Assembly (NCBI GenBank): GCA_900553835.1
Contig: USFF01000015.1
Coordinates: forward strand, 1 to 19,145
Direction of reading: 5' to 3'
DNA: 19,145 bases
Origin: an uncultured Mycoplasmatota bacterium
GTDB taxonomy: Bacteria > Bacillota_I > Bacilli_A > RF39 > UBA660
The translations under genes were made by a program, and so were the position numbers. A model generated the notes under the pieces. It saw only the letters and a program-made list of their open reading frames with translations, had not been told where the DNA came from and searched no databases. Shown piece by piece: positions 6,985-14,578 of this stretch; position 1 is the stretch's first letter; each line of letters opens with the position of its first letter.

Positions 6985-9006
6985 CATTATTCTAAGTGTA
7001 TTTAAAATTGTTAATAATGTTACACCAGTGTCTGCAAAAACTGCAAACCACATGTTAGTAAGTCCGAATAAACTTAATATTAAAATTATAATTTTTACTA
7101 GTAAAGCAAATATTAAGTTTTCTGTAATAATGTGTCTTGTAAATTTAGACTTTCTGATTGCATATGGAATTTTACTAATGTCATCAGATATGAGAACAAT
7201 ATCACTTGCTTCAATTGCACTGTCGCTTCCAAGCATCCCCATAGAAATACCTATATCTGCCCTTTTGAGGACTGGAGCATCATTTATTCCATCACCAACA
7301 AATATAGTAATTCCACTTCCATTTTTTACTTCATCATAAAATTCAAATTTATCACTTGGAAGCATTTCATACTTAACTTCATCTATTCCAATTTCATTTG
7401 CTATTTCTAAAGATATATCTTTTTTATCTCCAGTAAACATATATGTTTTTATATTTTCATTTTTAAGTAAGTCAATAACTTCTTTTGCATTATCTTTAAT
7501 TTCATCTTTTAGTATGATTGATGCTACATGTTTATTATTAATATGCATATGAATTAGTCCATTTTTTGTACATTCAAAATTACTTCCTATAGTAACAAAA
7601 TCATTATTTATATTAAAACTTATACCAGTACCTGAAATTTCTTTAAAATTTTTAATGTCTTTATTATTAATTTTATATGAACAAAGTTTAACAATAGATT
7701 TAGCAATAGGATGGTTACTTAAACTTTCCCCTTTAAATAAAATGTCTTTAATATCTTCTACATTATAGTTATCAAGTTTATCCATGTCTTCAACTATGAT
7801 GTCACTAACAGAAAACATTCCTTTTGTTAATGTACCTGTTTTATCAAATATTATATTTTTAACATTAGATAAGTTATCCAAATAATTACTTCCTTTTACT
7901 AAAACACCTTCTCTACTTAAAGAGCCAAGACTAGTAAAATAAGAAAGTGGTACCGAAATAGCAATTGCGCATGGACAAGAAATTACTAAGAATGTAAGAG
8001 CTCTATAGATAGATTTTGAAAAAGAAGTGTTAAATATTAAAGGTAAAAGAAATATTATAAGTAAACTTAAAAACATAACTATTGGTGTATAAACTTTACT
8101 TATTTTGTTTACAAGTGTTTCTGTTTTAGTTTTTTTATTTTCTCCAAGTTCAATTAATTCTAGAATTTTATAAACAGTAGAATTTTCATAAGTAGAAGTA
8201 ACTTCTAATTTAATTACTTCTCCTTGATTTATATATCCAGAAAGTACATTATCTCCTTTAGATAAATTAAGTAACATAGCTTCTCCGGTTAAACTTGAAC
8301 TATCAAAGCTACCTTTTTCACTTATTAATTTTCCATCAACAGGCACTTTTTCTCCTTTTTTAACAAGTAAAATATCTCCTACTTTAACTTCTGTAGTAGA
8401 CACTACTTCTACTACATTATTTTGAACTAGATTAGCATTTGGCTCGGTAATATCCATAAGTTCTTTTATATTTTTTCTGGAATTTGCTATAGCTTTTTCT
8501 TCTAAAATTTTACCAATTAAATAAAGAACTACAACCATCATTCCTTCTAAAACATTACCAAGTAAAAATGCACCAATTGAAGATATTGTAATTAGCATAT
8601 TTTCATTTACAGTTTTATTTTTTATTAAGACTTTGATAGCTACAGTAAAAGTTTTTGATAAAAGAAGTATGTAAGAAATAATGAATAATATCTTTTTAAG
8701 ATTACTAGGTATGTTTAGAAAGTAAGCTAAGCACCCTATTGAAACTCCTAATATAAGTGATATTAAACTATAGTTATTTTTTTTATCCTCATTAGAAGTC
8801 ACTACATAAGCATCAGGTTCAACTTTTTTTATTAATTTGTTAAGTTCACTTATTTCAAATTCTTTTTCACTTTTATAGCTGATTTTACTTGTAGCAAAAT
8901 TAACTTTTACATCTAGAAAATCTTTATTTTGATTTAAACTTTCTTCTACTTCTCTAGCACAATTTGCGCAGTCTAGTTTTTTTATATCATATGTATATTT
9001 TTTCAT
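6976..9006 (-). CDS. P1B-type heavy-metal (Zn/Cd/Pb) exporting ATPase
   Basis: Pumps divalent soft metals out of the cell using ATP. In order the 676 residues show: an N-terminal metal-binding domain with Cys13-x-x-Cys16; four membrane segments; an actuator domain with TGEA (240-243); the channel motif SCPCAIAIS (Cys344, Cys346); the phosphorylation motif DKTGTLT with Asp388; the class marker SNHPIAKS (His432); GDGINDAP (571-578); and a final membrane segment with FADTG (Asp659). CPC together with that last-segment Asp points to the ZntA/CadA (Zn, Cd, Pb) subclass and away from copper. AAGGAG lies inside the last codons of cadC and only one base separates the two genes, so expression is coupled to the metal sensor. 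Function is confident; the preferred metal is inferred. Confidence 0.93.
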   Translation of the reverse strand: MKKYTYDIKKLDCANCAREVEESLNQNKDFLDVKVNFATSKISYKSEKEFEISELNKLIKKVEPDAYVVTSNEDKKNNYSLISLILGVSIGCLAYFLNIPSNLKKILFIISYILLLSKTFTVAIKVLIKNKTVNENMLITISSIGAFLLGNVLEGMMVVVLYLIGKILEEKAIANSRKNIKELMDITEPNANLVQNNVVEVVSTTEVKVGDILLVKKGEKVPVDGKLISEKGSFDSSSLTGEAMLLNLSKGDNVLSGYINQGEVIKLEVTSTYENSTVYKILELIELGENKKTKTETLVNKISKVYTPIVMFLSLLIIFLLPLIFNTSFSKSIYRALTFLVISCPCAIAISVPLSYFTSLGSLSREGVLVKGSNYLDNLSNVKNIIFDKTGTLTKGMFSVSDIIVEDMDKLDNYNVEDIKDILFKGESLSNHPIAKSIVKLCSYKINNKDIKNFKEISGTGISFNINNDFVTIGSNFECTKNGLIHMHINNKHVASIILKDEIKDNAKEVIDLLKNENIKTYMFTGDKKDISLEIANEIGIDEVKYEMLPSDKFEFYDEVKNGSGITIFVGDGINDAPVLKRADIGISMGMLGSDSAIEASDIVLISDDISKIPYAIRKSKFTRHIITENLIFALLVKIIILILSLFGLTNMWFAVFADTGVTLLTILNTLRIMKS

Positions 9007-9007
9007 T

Positions 9008-9379
9008 TTATTTTCTCTCCTTTTTATGTCCTATATGTGATAAAGCTACTTCAAATACTTCACTTACATGTTCATCATCTAGTGTATAAAAAACTTCTTT
9101 TCCTACTTTTCTAGATTTAACAATGTTTGTAAGTCTAAGTAATTTTAATTGATGTGATATACTAGATTTAGTCATACTTAAAAGATTAGCTATATCACAA
9201 ACACATAGTTCATTGTTATCAAGTACTGATAATATTTTACATCTAGTTTTATCTCCCAGTATTTTAAAAAATTTAGAAACATCTAAAATTGTTCTATCAG
9301 AAAGCATATTTTTTCTTATAGCATTAACAGTATCAATATGTAAAATATTACAGTCACAGTTATATTCATTTTTACTCAT
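9008..9379 (-). CDS. cadC: CadC-type ArsR/SmtB metal-sensing repressor
   Basis: A 123-residue winged-helix repressor that leaves the DNA when metal binds. Both known site types of the family are present. The alpha-3N site is Cys8 and Cys10 in the N-terminal arm with Cys59 and Cys61 in ELCVCDIA; S. aureus CadC has Cys7, 11, 58 and 60. The alpha-5 site is Asp102-x-His104...His115-x-x-His118, where the last position is Glu in most relatives and His here. The recognition helix is around KSSISHQLKLL (71-81). GAGGAGA precedes ATG. Its own promoter and a matching palindrome lie directly upstream, and the P1B ATPase follows one base after its stop, so it most likely represses its own operon until Cd, Pb or Zn is in excess. 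Confidence 0.92.
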   Translation of the reverse strand: MSKNEYNCDCNILHIDTVNAIRKNMLSDRTILDVSKFFKILGDKTRCKILSVLDNNELCVCDIANLLSMTKSSISHQLKLLRLTNIVKSRKVGKEVFYTLDDEHVSEVFEVALSHIGHKKERK

Positions 9380-9391
9380 TTTATTCTCCTC

Positions 9392-9415
9392 ATAGTTGAA
9401 TGATTACTCAACTAT
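9392..9415. promoter_or_regulatory. ArsR/SmtB-type operator of the cadC operon
   Basis: A 24-base inverted repeat, ATAGTTGA-N8-TCAACTAT, lies between the cadC -10 box and its ribosome binding site, over the likely transcription start. Read on the minus strand its core is TGA-N8-TCA, the spacing of SmtB-class operators. A bound repressor here would block transcription initiation. Confidence 0.75.
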
Positions 9416-9419
9416 TAAT

Positions 9420-9448
9420 ATTATAAATCGTATTATTATTTGTGTCAA
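9420..9448 (-). promoter_or_regulatory. Consensus promoter of the cadC-ATPase operon
   Basis: On the minus strand TTGACA (9443-9448) is separated by exactly 17 bases from TATAAT (9420-9425), a perfect housekeeping sigma-factor promoter. Strong unrepressed activity fits control by a repressor bound at the adjacent palindrome. Confidence 0.85.
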
Positions 9449-9457
9449 TATGTAAAT

Positions 9458-9486
9458 TTGACTTAATAATCAAATATATGTATAAT
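9458..9486 (+). promoter_or_regulatory. Promoter of the metallophosphoesterase gene
   Basis: TTGACT (9458-9463), a 17-base spacer and TATAAT (9481-9486). The start would lie near 9493, giving a leader of about 12 bases with GGTGA at 9496-9500 before the ATG at 9505. Its -35 box is back to back with that of cadC, 9 bases apart, so the two polymerase sites compete. Confidence 0.78.
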
Positions 9487-9504
9487 ACTAGAAATGGTGA
9501 TTTT

Positions 9505-10191
9505 ATGAATTTACAAATAGATTATATTTCTGATTTACATTTAGATTTTTATATAAAGAATTCAAATGATATAGAAGAGTTTATATCTAAAAATATAAAA
9601 CCTAAAGTAAATGGAGAATTGTTAATACTTGCTGGAGATATTACTGCTAATTTAAATTTATTAGTTAATTTTTTAGAGTTATTAAAAGTTAATTATTCTA
9701 AAATTATTTTTTGTTTAGGAAATCATGAATACTACAATAAGATAGAAAATGTAAAAAACTTAATAAAACTTTATAATAGTGGTGATATTATACTTTTAGA
9801 TAGAAATAGTATAAATAAAGGATTAACTAATTATAAAGGATTTACTATTGCTGGAGATACAATGTGGTATAAACCAAATATACTAGATTATTTAATACAA
9901 ACTGATATGTTTTTTGTAAAAAGTAAAATAAATATTTATCATAAAGATAGTATGAATTTTTATAATAAGCTTAATAATGTTGATATTATGGTAAGTCATG
10001 TTCCTCCAATTAAAAATGTGAATAATACTTGCTACTTTAATAGTGTAAAAGATTATAAAGGAAGAATATGGATATATGGACACGATCATATTCCAAATGA
10101 AATTGTTATAAATAAAACATTATTTTTATCTAATTCATGGGGTTATGAAAATAAAGAGTTTCCAGTAAAAAGTTTAACCATAAAAAAATAA
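9505..10191 (+). CDS. Calcineurin-like metallophosphoesterase
   Basis: A 228-residue single-domain cytoplasmic phosphoesterase with the complete dimetal motif set: Asp10 and His12 in SDLHLD, Asp45 in AGDI, Asn73-His74 in LGNHEY, His165 in VSHVPP, and His193 with His195 in YGHDH. These residues bind two metal ions, commonly Mn or Fe. The physiological substrate in this clade (phosphodiesters, nucleotides or proteins) cannot be deduced. An upstream in-frame ATG at 9442 lies inside the promoter, whereas ATG 9505 has GGTGA four bases ahead, so 9505 is chosen. It is divergent from cadC with abutting -35 boxes, so metal status might influence it indirectly. Confidence 0.85.
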   Translation: MNLQIDYISDLHLDFYIKNSNDIEEFISKNIKPKVNGELLILAGDITANLNLLVNFLELLKVNYSKIIFCLGNHEYYNKIENVKNLIKLYNSGDIILLDRNSINKGLTNYKGFTIAGDTMWYKPNILDYLIQTDMFFVKSKINIYHKDSMNFYNKLNNVDIMVSHVPPIKNVNNTCYFNSVKDYKGRIWIYGHDHIPNEIVINKTLFLSNSWGYENKEFPVKSLTIKK

Positions 10192-10214
10192 CTTGCTTAA
10201 AACAAGTTTTTTTT
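10190..10214. terminator. Bidirectional terminator between metallophosphoesterase and yebC
   Basis: AACTTG (10190-10195) and CAAGTT (10203-10208) form a 6-bp stem with a 7-base loop. It is followed by T residues to 10214 on the plus strand and by ATTTTTTTA on the minus strand. It overlaps the stop codon of the plus-strand gene and ends at the stop codon of yebC, serving both convergent genes. Confidence 0.78.
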
Positions 10215-10929
10215 ATAAATTAACATTATGATATATATTACTTACATCATCTACATCTTCTAGGAAAGTTATAATTTTATCAAATGCTACTTTGTCTTCC
10301 CCTTCAAGAGTAACCATATCTTTAGCATATTTTCCTATTTCATCTACTTCAAATTCACATCCTGGGAATGCTACTTCAAGTGCTTTCTTAACAGTGCTAT
10401 AACTACTTGGTTCAGCATAAACTATAACTACATCTCCATCAGTTTCCATATCATTCATGTCTGCACCTGCATTAATTAGGGCCTCCATTATTTCATCCTC
10501 AGAGTGTCCTTTTAAACCAAGTGCGCATAAGTTCTCATACATATATGAAATTGCGCCTTGCCCTGCTACTTTCATTGCAGTTTTATTAGCAACAGTTTTT
10601 ATACTTGCAACTGTTCTGTTAACATTATCAGTTAGACATTTAATTATTAAATTACTTCCACCTGGTCCAAATGCTTCATATTCACAAACAGTATAGTCTT
10701 CTCCTACCCCTTTATTAACTTTATCAATACTTCTTTGAATAACATCTGCTGGAACTTGCTCTTTTTTTGCTTTTTCGATTATACTTCTTAAAGTTAAATT
10801 ACCATTAGGATCTGTTCCGCCAGTTTTAGCTGCTTGATAAATTTCCTTTGCATAAATTGAATATAATTTTGATTTTGCAGCTGCCGTTTTAGCCATTGAT
10901 GCTGCTCTTACTTCATGTGCTCTTCCCAC
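10213..10929 (-). CDS. yebC: YebC/PmpR-family protein
   Basis: The start is set at GTG 10927-10929: it gives the family's canonical N terminus (V/M)GRAHEVRAASMAKTAAAKSKLY and has AAGGTGA five bases upstream. A GTG nine bases earlier overlaps that ribosome binding site. The 238-residue product matches the usual YebC length and shows GGTDPNGN, LRSIIEKAKKEQVPADVI, YEAFGPGG and, toward the end, a KYAKDMVTLEGED stretch. YebC proteins have been described as DNA-binding regulators and, more recently, as ribosome-associated factors that help translation of proline-rich stretches; which applies here is not visible. It lies 14 bases after the recG stop in the same operon. Confidence 0.92.
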   Translation of the reverse strand: MGRAHEVRAASMAKTAAAKSKLYSIYAKEIYQAAKTGGTDPNGNLTLRSIIEKAKKEQVPADVIQRSIDKVNKGVGEDYTVCEYEAFGPGGSNLIIKCLTDNVNRTVASIKTVANKTAMKVAGQGAISYMYENLCALGLKGHSEDEIMEALINAGADMNDMETDGDVVIVYAEPSSYSTVKKALEVAFPGCEFEVDEIGKYAKDMVTLEGEDKVAFDKIITFLEDVDDVSNIYHNVNL

Positions 10930-10943
10930 ATAAATCACCTTCC

Positions 10944-12935
10944 TTAATCTAAACTTTTAATCTCGTTTATTATTTTATAATATTTTTCATCATTTTTAAA
11001 GTAGTTTTCTTTATTTTTCTCTATAAATTCATTAGAATCCTCTTTTGCTTTAAGTAAAATCTTAAAATCTCGTTTAATATCTGCTATTTTAAAAGTCATA
11101 TCTCCACTTTGTTTTACTCCAAAAAGATCCCCTTCTTTTCTCATTTCATAGTCCTTTTCAGTTATATAAAATCCATCATTACTTTCTTCTAATACTTTAA
11201 GTCTTTGATTTAATTTACCAATTAAAATACATGAACAATCTAAATCATTTCTTCCTATTCTACCTCTTAATTGATGAAGGGTAGCAAGTCCAAACCTGTC
11301 AGCATTAAAAATAACCATCATAGTAGCATTTTCAACATCTACTCCTACTTCAATAACTGTTGTAGAAACTAGTACTTTAATATCGCCATTTTTAAAGTCA
11401 TTCATGATATTTTCTTTTTCATCATTACTTAACTTTCCATGTAAAAGACCTACCTTAATTTTATTACTAAATGCCATTTTAATCTTTTTTTCTAGCTCTA
11501 AAGCTGAAGATAAAGCTGATGCATTATCTTCTATTAAAGGAGAAACAACATATACTTGATGGCCTTTTTTTATCTCTTCAAGCATCATATATAAAACTTC
11601 TTTTATTTCACTTTCACTTTTTATTATAGTTTTAACTTCTTTTCTTCCACTTGGTTTAGTTTTAATTAAAGAAATATCCATATCTCCATAAATAGTTAAA
11701 GCATACGTTCTAGGTATAGGAGTAGCTGACATGTAAAGTATATCAGGTAATTTTCCTTTTATTCTCAAATTTTCCCTTTGAGCAACACCAAACCTATGTT
11801 GTTCATCAGTTATTACTAGGCCAAGACTATTAAATTCTACTTTTTCATTTAACAGAGAATGTGTTCCTATAAGTAAGTTAATTCTACCACTTTTAAGTTC
11901 TTCATATATTTTTTCTTTATCTTTTTTCTTTGTTTTTCCAAGTAAAATTTCTATATTAATATTAAGACTCTTAAATAATTTAGAAATGTTTTCAAAATGT
12001 TGCTTAGCAAGTATTTCAGTTGGAACCATGAGTGCTGTTTGATACCCTGCTATAAAGTTAATATAAGAAGCTAGTACTGCGACTATTGTTTTACCACTTC
12101 CAACATCTCCACAAAGTAGTCTATTCATTCTTTTATTACTTGTCATATCTTTATAAATATCGTTTATAGAAGAAATTTGGTCTTTTGTAAGGGAAAAAGG
12201 TAAACTATTTATAAAAGAGTCTAATTTATCTTTTGAACAAACTTTAACACTAGTTTTTTCTTCTTTTGTTTTTTCAAATTTTAAATAATTTATCTTAAAC
12301 ATAAATTTAAAAAGTTCTTCGTAAATTAATTTTAACTTAGCTTCTTTTATTTCACTTATATCTTTAGGAAAATGTATTTTTTCTATTGCTTCCTTTTTAG
12401 AAATAAAATTGTATTTAGTATTTAAATATTCTGGAATGTAATCATCTATTTTCAAATCTAAAGTACTTGCATTATTAATAAATTTATTTATTTGATTGTT
12501 AGAAAGTCCACTTGTTAAATGATATATACTCTCTATACTTCCATTATCTATTTTACTTAGTAAAATATTACTTGCTACTACTAAATTCTTTTTTTCATCA
12601 TATTTACCTATTACAGTTATTTCTTTTAAAGGAGTTAAATTCTTTTTCATAAAAGCGCGGTTATAAATAGTTACATTAATTTCTTTCATGTTAGTTATCA
12701 TTTTAAAAGTTAGTATATTAAGTTTTCCTCTTATGTACCTAACAAGCGGTATAGAATTAATTTTACCTTCAATTACTACATTTGATTTATCTTGAACACT
12801 ACTAATGTTATCAACATTATAAACTTGATACCTATATGGATAATATTCCATTAAATCTTCTGCCGTATAAATACCAAGTGTATTAAGTAGTTTTATATAT
12901 CTATTAGTTATTCCTTCTATTTTATTTAATTCCAT
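10944..12935 (-). CDS. recG: ATP-dependent DNA helicase RecG
   Basis: Branch-migration helicase that regresses stalled replication forks and processes Holliday junctions. The 663-residue protein starts with the helix-hairpin-like IEGITNRYIKLLNTLGIYTAEDLMEYYPYRY, then the OB-fold wedge domain (about 50-125). The helicase core has Walker A GDVGSGKT (276-283), DEQHRFGV (377-384), SATPIPRT (403-410), VSTTVIEVGVDVENA and QLRGRIGRND, and it ends with the RecG C-terminal tail around KEGDLFGVKQSGD. Length is in the normal range (about 670-690). AAGGAG lies six bases ahead of ATG. It is the first gene of recG-yebC. The 166 bases upstream hold a repeat pair linked to the neighbouring ATPase; no convincing promoter boxes were found there. 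Confidence 0.95.
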   Translation of the reverse strand: MELNKIEGITNRYIKLLNTLGIYTAEDLMEYYPYRYQVYNVDNISSVQDKSNVVIEGKINSIPLVRYIRGKLNILTFKMITNMKEINVTIYNRAFMKKNLTPLKEITVIGKYDEKKNLVVASNILLSKIDNGSIESIYHLTSGLSNNQINKFINNASTLDLKIDDYIPEYLNTKYNFISKKEAIEKIHFPKDISEIKEAKLKLIYEELFKFMFKINYLKFEKTKEEKTSVKVCSKDKLDSFINSLPFSLTKDQISSINDIYKDMTSNKRMNRLLCGDVGSGKTIVAVLASYINFIAGYQTALMVPTEILAKQHFENISKLFKSLNINIEILLGKTKKKDKEKIYEELKSGRINLLIGTHSLLNEKVEFNSLGLVITDEQHRFGVAQRENLRIKGKLPDILYMSATPIPRTYALTIYGDMDISLIKTKPSGRKEVKTIIKSESEIKEVLYMMLEEIKKGHQVYVVSPLIEDNASALSSALELEKKIKMAFSNKIKVGLLHGKLSNDEKENIMNDFKNGDIKVLVSTTVIEVGVDVENATMMVIFNADRFGLATLHQLRGRIGRNDLDCSCILIGKLNQRLKVLEESNDGFYITEKDYEMRKEGDLFGVKQSGDMTFKIADIKRDFKILLKAKEDSNEFIEKNKENYFKNDEKYYKIINEIKSLD

Positions 12936-13045
12936 GTTAGTCTCCTTTATTATTTCTTAATTGTTCTTTATTTAGCATTTATTACAAAAAAGTATATTTA
13001 AAGTAAATGAATTTATATTGCTAGCAAAAATGCCAGTTATTAAAA

Positions 13046-13097
13046 TGAAAAAAGCACTTTTGTAAAGTTTTTCAGGCCATTTTCAGCACTTTTGTAA
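13046..13097. repeat. Degenerate repeat pair at the 3' side of the DUF4143 ATPase
   Basis: AGCACTTTTGTAA occurs at 13053-13065 and 13085-13097 (32-base period). CATTTTCAG stands before the second copy and a weaker TTTTTCAGG after the first. CATTTTCAG is also part of three of the five repeats upstream of the ATPase, where it reads the same way on the plus strand, so repeats of a related style border the gene on both sides. Confidence 0.6.
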
Positions 13098-13101
13098 TTA
13101 T

Positions 13102-14382
13102 TTATGGCTTTAATGTAGTTAAAGGTACAACATATATTCCTGTTTCTTTATCTACATAAGCCGCTTTTACATTTCCAGAAATCACACACATAAATTTTGG
13201 CTTTACTTTAACATTATTATAAAATTTCATAAGACTAGTAATACCTTCAGGTATTCTGTCAAATCCCAGTTTTACTTCTACTGCTGCATATTCTCCATCA
13301 GGCATTTCAAGTATTGCATCAACTTCATCACCAGAAATATTATCTCTAAAGTGAAATACATTTCCATCAAGATAATTCATGTAAATATTTAAATCTCTAT
13401 AGACTAAAGACTCAAATATCAAACCAAAAGTGTTCATATCTTTTAATAGTTTATTAGGTGTAAGATTTAAAGAAGCGCATGCAAGTGAAGGATCCACTAA
13501 GTGTCTTTTACTACCTTTTCCTATTCTATCAGAAGAACGATAATTTATATTAAATGCTTTTTGATAACTAGTAAGATATAAATCATCTAAAACACTTATA
13601 TAGTCAGAAATAGTTTCAACATTTTTAATTCTTTCTTCTTCACTTGAAAATTCAGCTATATCTTTTACAATTGTTTTTAAACTAACTGCACTACTAGTAT
13701 TTCTAGATAAAGATTTAAGTATCATACTCATTTTTTCTTCATCTCTTCTTTTGTCTTTTCTTTCGTGAATGTCTTTTTTTAAAAGAGATGTTAAATAACT
13801 TGTTGGTATAACTAAAGCATTTTCTCTGCTATTTTTAATATTTTCAGGCCATCCACCTCTTGCACAGAAAAGAGCCACATCTTCTATAGTAGTATTTATT
13901 ATTTTACTGCTTATTTTTTTATTATTAAACATATCTTGAATTGAAACCTCACCAGTAGAGTCGCCAGACTCATAAAGACTCATTGGATACATCTTTAAAG
14001 TATCAATTCTACCAGCTCCTGAATGAAATACCTCTTCTTCACTTTCTTTTAATAAAGTAGTTGATCCAGTTAGTAGGTATTTACCAGTACTTTTGTCTTC
14101 ATCACATTTAATTCTAACTTCATCCCATAAAGATGGAACTAATTGCCATTCATCTATTAACTCAGGCTTTTCTTCATTTAAAACAGACTCCGGGCTGCTT
14201 TTAGCAAGTTCTCTTGTATTTTTATTTGATAAATAAATAGCACTGTTTGCATGATTTAAACATGTCCAAGTTTTACCGCACCATTTAGGTCCTTCTATAC
14301 AAACAGCACCAAAAATACCCAAATTTTTTTTAATCTTTTCGTCAATTAATCTAACTTTATAATTTTCTTTTTTTAAGCTCAT
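13102..14382 (-). CDS. AAA+ ATPase with DUF4143 / PD-(D/E)XK-like C-terminal domain
   Basis: ATG at 14380-14382 is chosen because GGAAGGTG lies eight bases ahead; a TTG 18 bases upstream is in front of that site. The 426-residue protein has Walker A GPKWCGKTW (31-39), Walker B ELIDEWQ (74-80), a sensor-like LLTGSTT and an arginine-rich GAGRIDTLKMYPMSL region, the layout of the AAA_14 module of DUF4143 proteins. The C-terminal part has D355 (EVDAI) and E369-V-K371 (AVEVK), matching the D...ExK core of PD-(D/E)XK nuclease folds, with the rest of the domain typical of DUF4143. The in vivo role of this widespread family is not established. Five 23-bp repeats and a promoter lie directly upstream and another repeat pair just beyond the stop, so gene and repeats look like one unit. 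Confidence 0.87.
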   Translation of the reverse strand: MSLKKENYKVRLIDEKIKKNLGIFGAVCIEGPKWCGKTWTCLNHANSAIYLSNKNTRELAKSSPESVLNEEKPELIDEWQLVPSLWDEVRIKCDEDKSTGKYLLTGSTTLLKESEEEVFHSGAGRIDTLKMYPMSLYESGDSTGEVSIQDMFNNKKISSKIINTTIEDVALFCARGGWPENIKNSRENALVIPTSYLTSLLKKDIHERKDKRRDEEKMSMILKSLSRNTSSAVSLKTIVKDIAEFSSEEERIKNVETISDYISVLDDLYLTSYQKAFNINYRSSDRIGKGSKRHLVDPSLACASLNLTPNKLLKDMNTFGLIFESLVYRDLNIYMNYLDGNVFHFRDNISGDEVDAILEMPDGEYAAVEVKLGFDRIPEGITSLMKFYNNVKVKPKFMCVISGNVKAAYVDKETGIYVVPLTTLKP

Positions 14383-14404
14383 TATAATTACACCTTCCAA
14401 TATA

Positions 14405-14433
14405 ATTATATCATTTTACTATGTCATTTTCAA
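14405..14433 (-). promoter_or_regulatory. Promoter of the DUF4143 ATPase embedded in the repeat array
   Basis: On the minus strand TTGAAA (14428-14433), a 17-base spacer and TATAAT (14405-14410). The -35 box and most of the spacer are the innermost copy of the 23-bp repeat, so anything binding the repeats would overlap RNA polymerase. The start would be near 14398, leaving a leader of about 16 bases. Confidence 0.75.
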
Positions 14434-14524
14434 GTGTTTTACTATGTCGTTTTCAGAAGATTTACTATGTCGTTTTCAGAAGATTTACTATGTCATTTTC
14501 AAACGTTTTACTATGTCATTTTCA
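14415..14524. repeat. Array of five 23-bp direct repeats upstream of the ATPase
   Basis: The 18-base core TTTACTATGTC(A/G)TTTTCA is present at 14415, 14438, 14461, 14484 and 14507, an exact 23-base period with 5-base variable spacers (AGTGT, GAAGA, GAAGA, AACGT). Copies differ only at one A/G position. A pitch of 23 bases places all copies within a fraction of a turn of each other on the helix, as expected for cooperative protein binding. The spacers are far too short for CRISPR. Confidence 0.92.
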
Positions 14525-14540
14525 GAAACCGTTAATATTA

Positions 14541-14578
14541 AAAGAACTTACTTGTTTTCATAAGCAAGTAAGTTCTTT
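14541..14578 (-). terminator. Hairpin terminator at the end of the SNF2 helicase gene
   Basis: A perfect 14-bp inverted repeat, AAAGAACTTACTTG and its complement (14565-14578), with a 10-base loop. It covers the last codons and stop of the helicase gene. On the minus strand it is followed by TTTAATATT, a weak T tract. It separates the helicase transcript from the ATPase repeats. Confidence 0.68.

Noticed and set aside
7028..7410. Two overlapping plus-strand frames inside the P1B ATPase gene
   Set aside because: They are antisense shadows of a well-conserved ATPase region and have no family features.
9444..9462. GTCAA-N9-TTGAC as a separate operator
   Set aside because: The half-sites are the two divergent -35 boxes themselves; the symmetry is explained without a further regulator.
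10457..10696. Plus-strand frame inside yebC
   Set aside because: Antisense of a conserved gene; no start signals or recognisable product.
14415..14524. CRISPR array
   Set aside because: The spacers are only 5 bases, two of them identical, and no cas genes are present; regular spacing points to protein-binding repeats.
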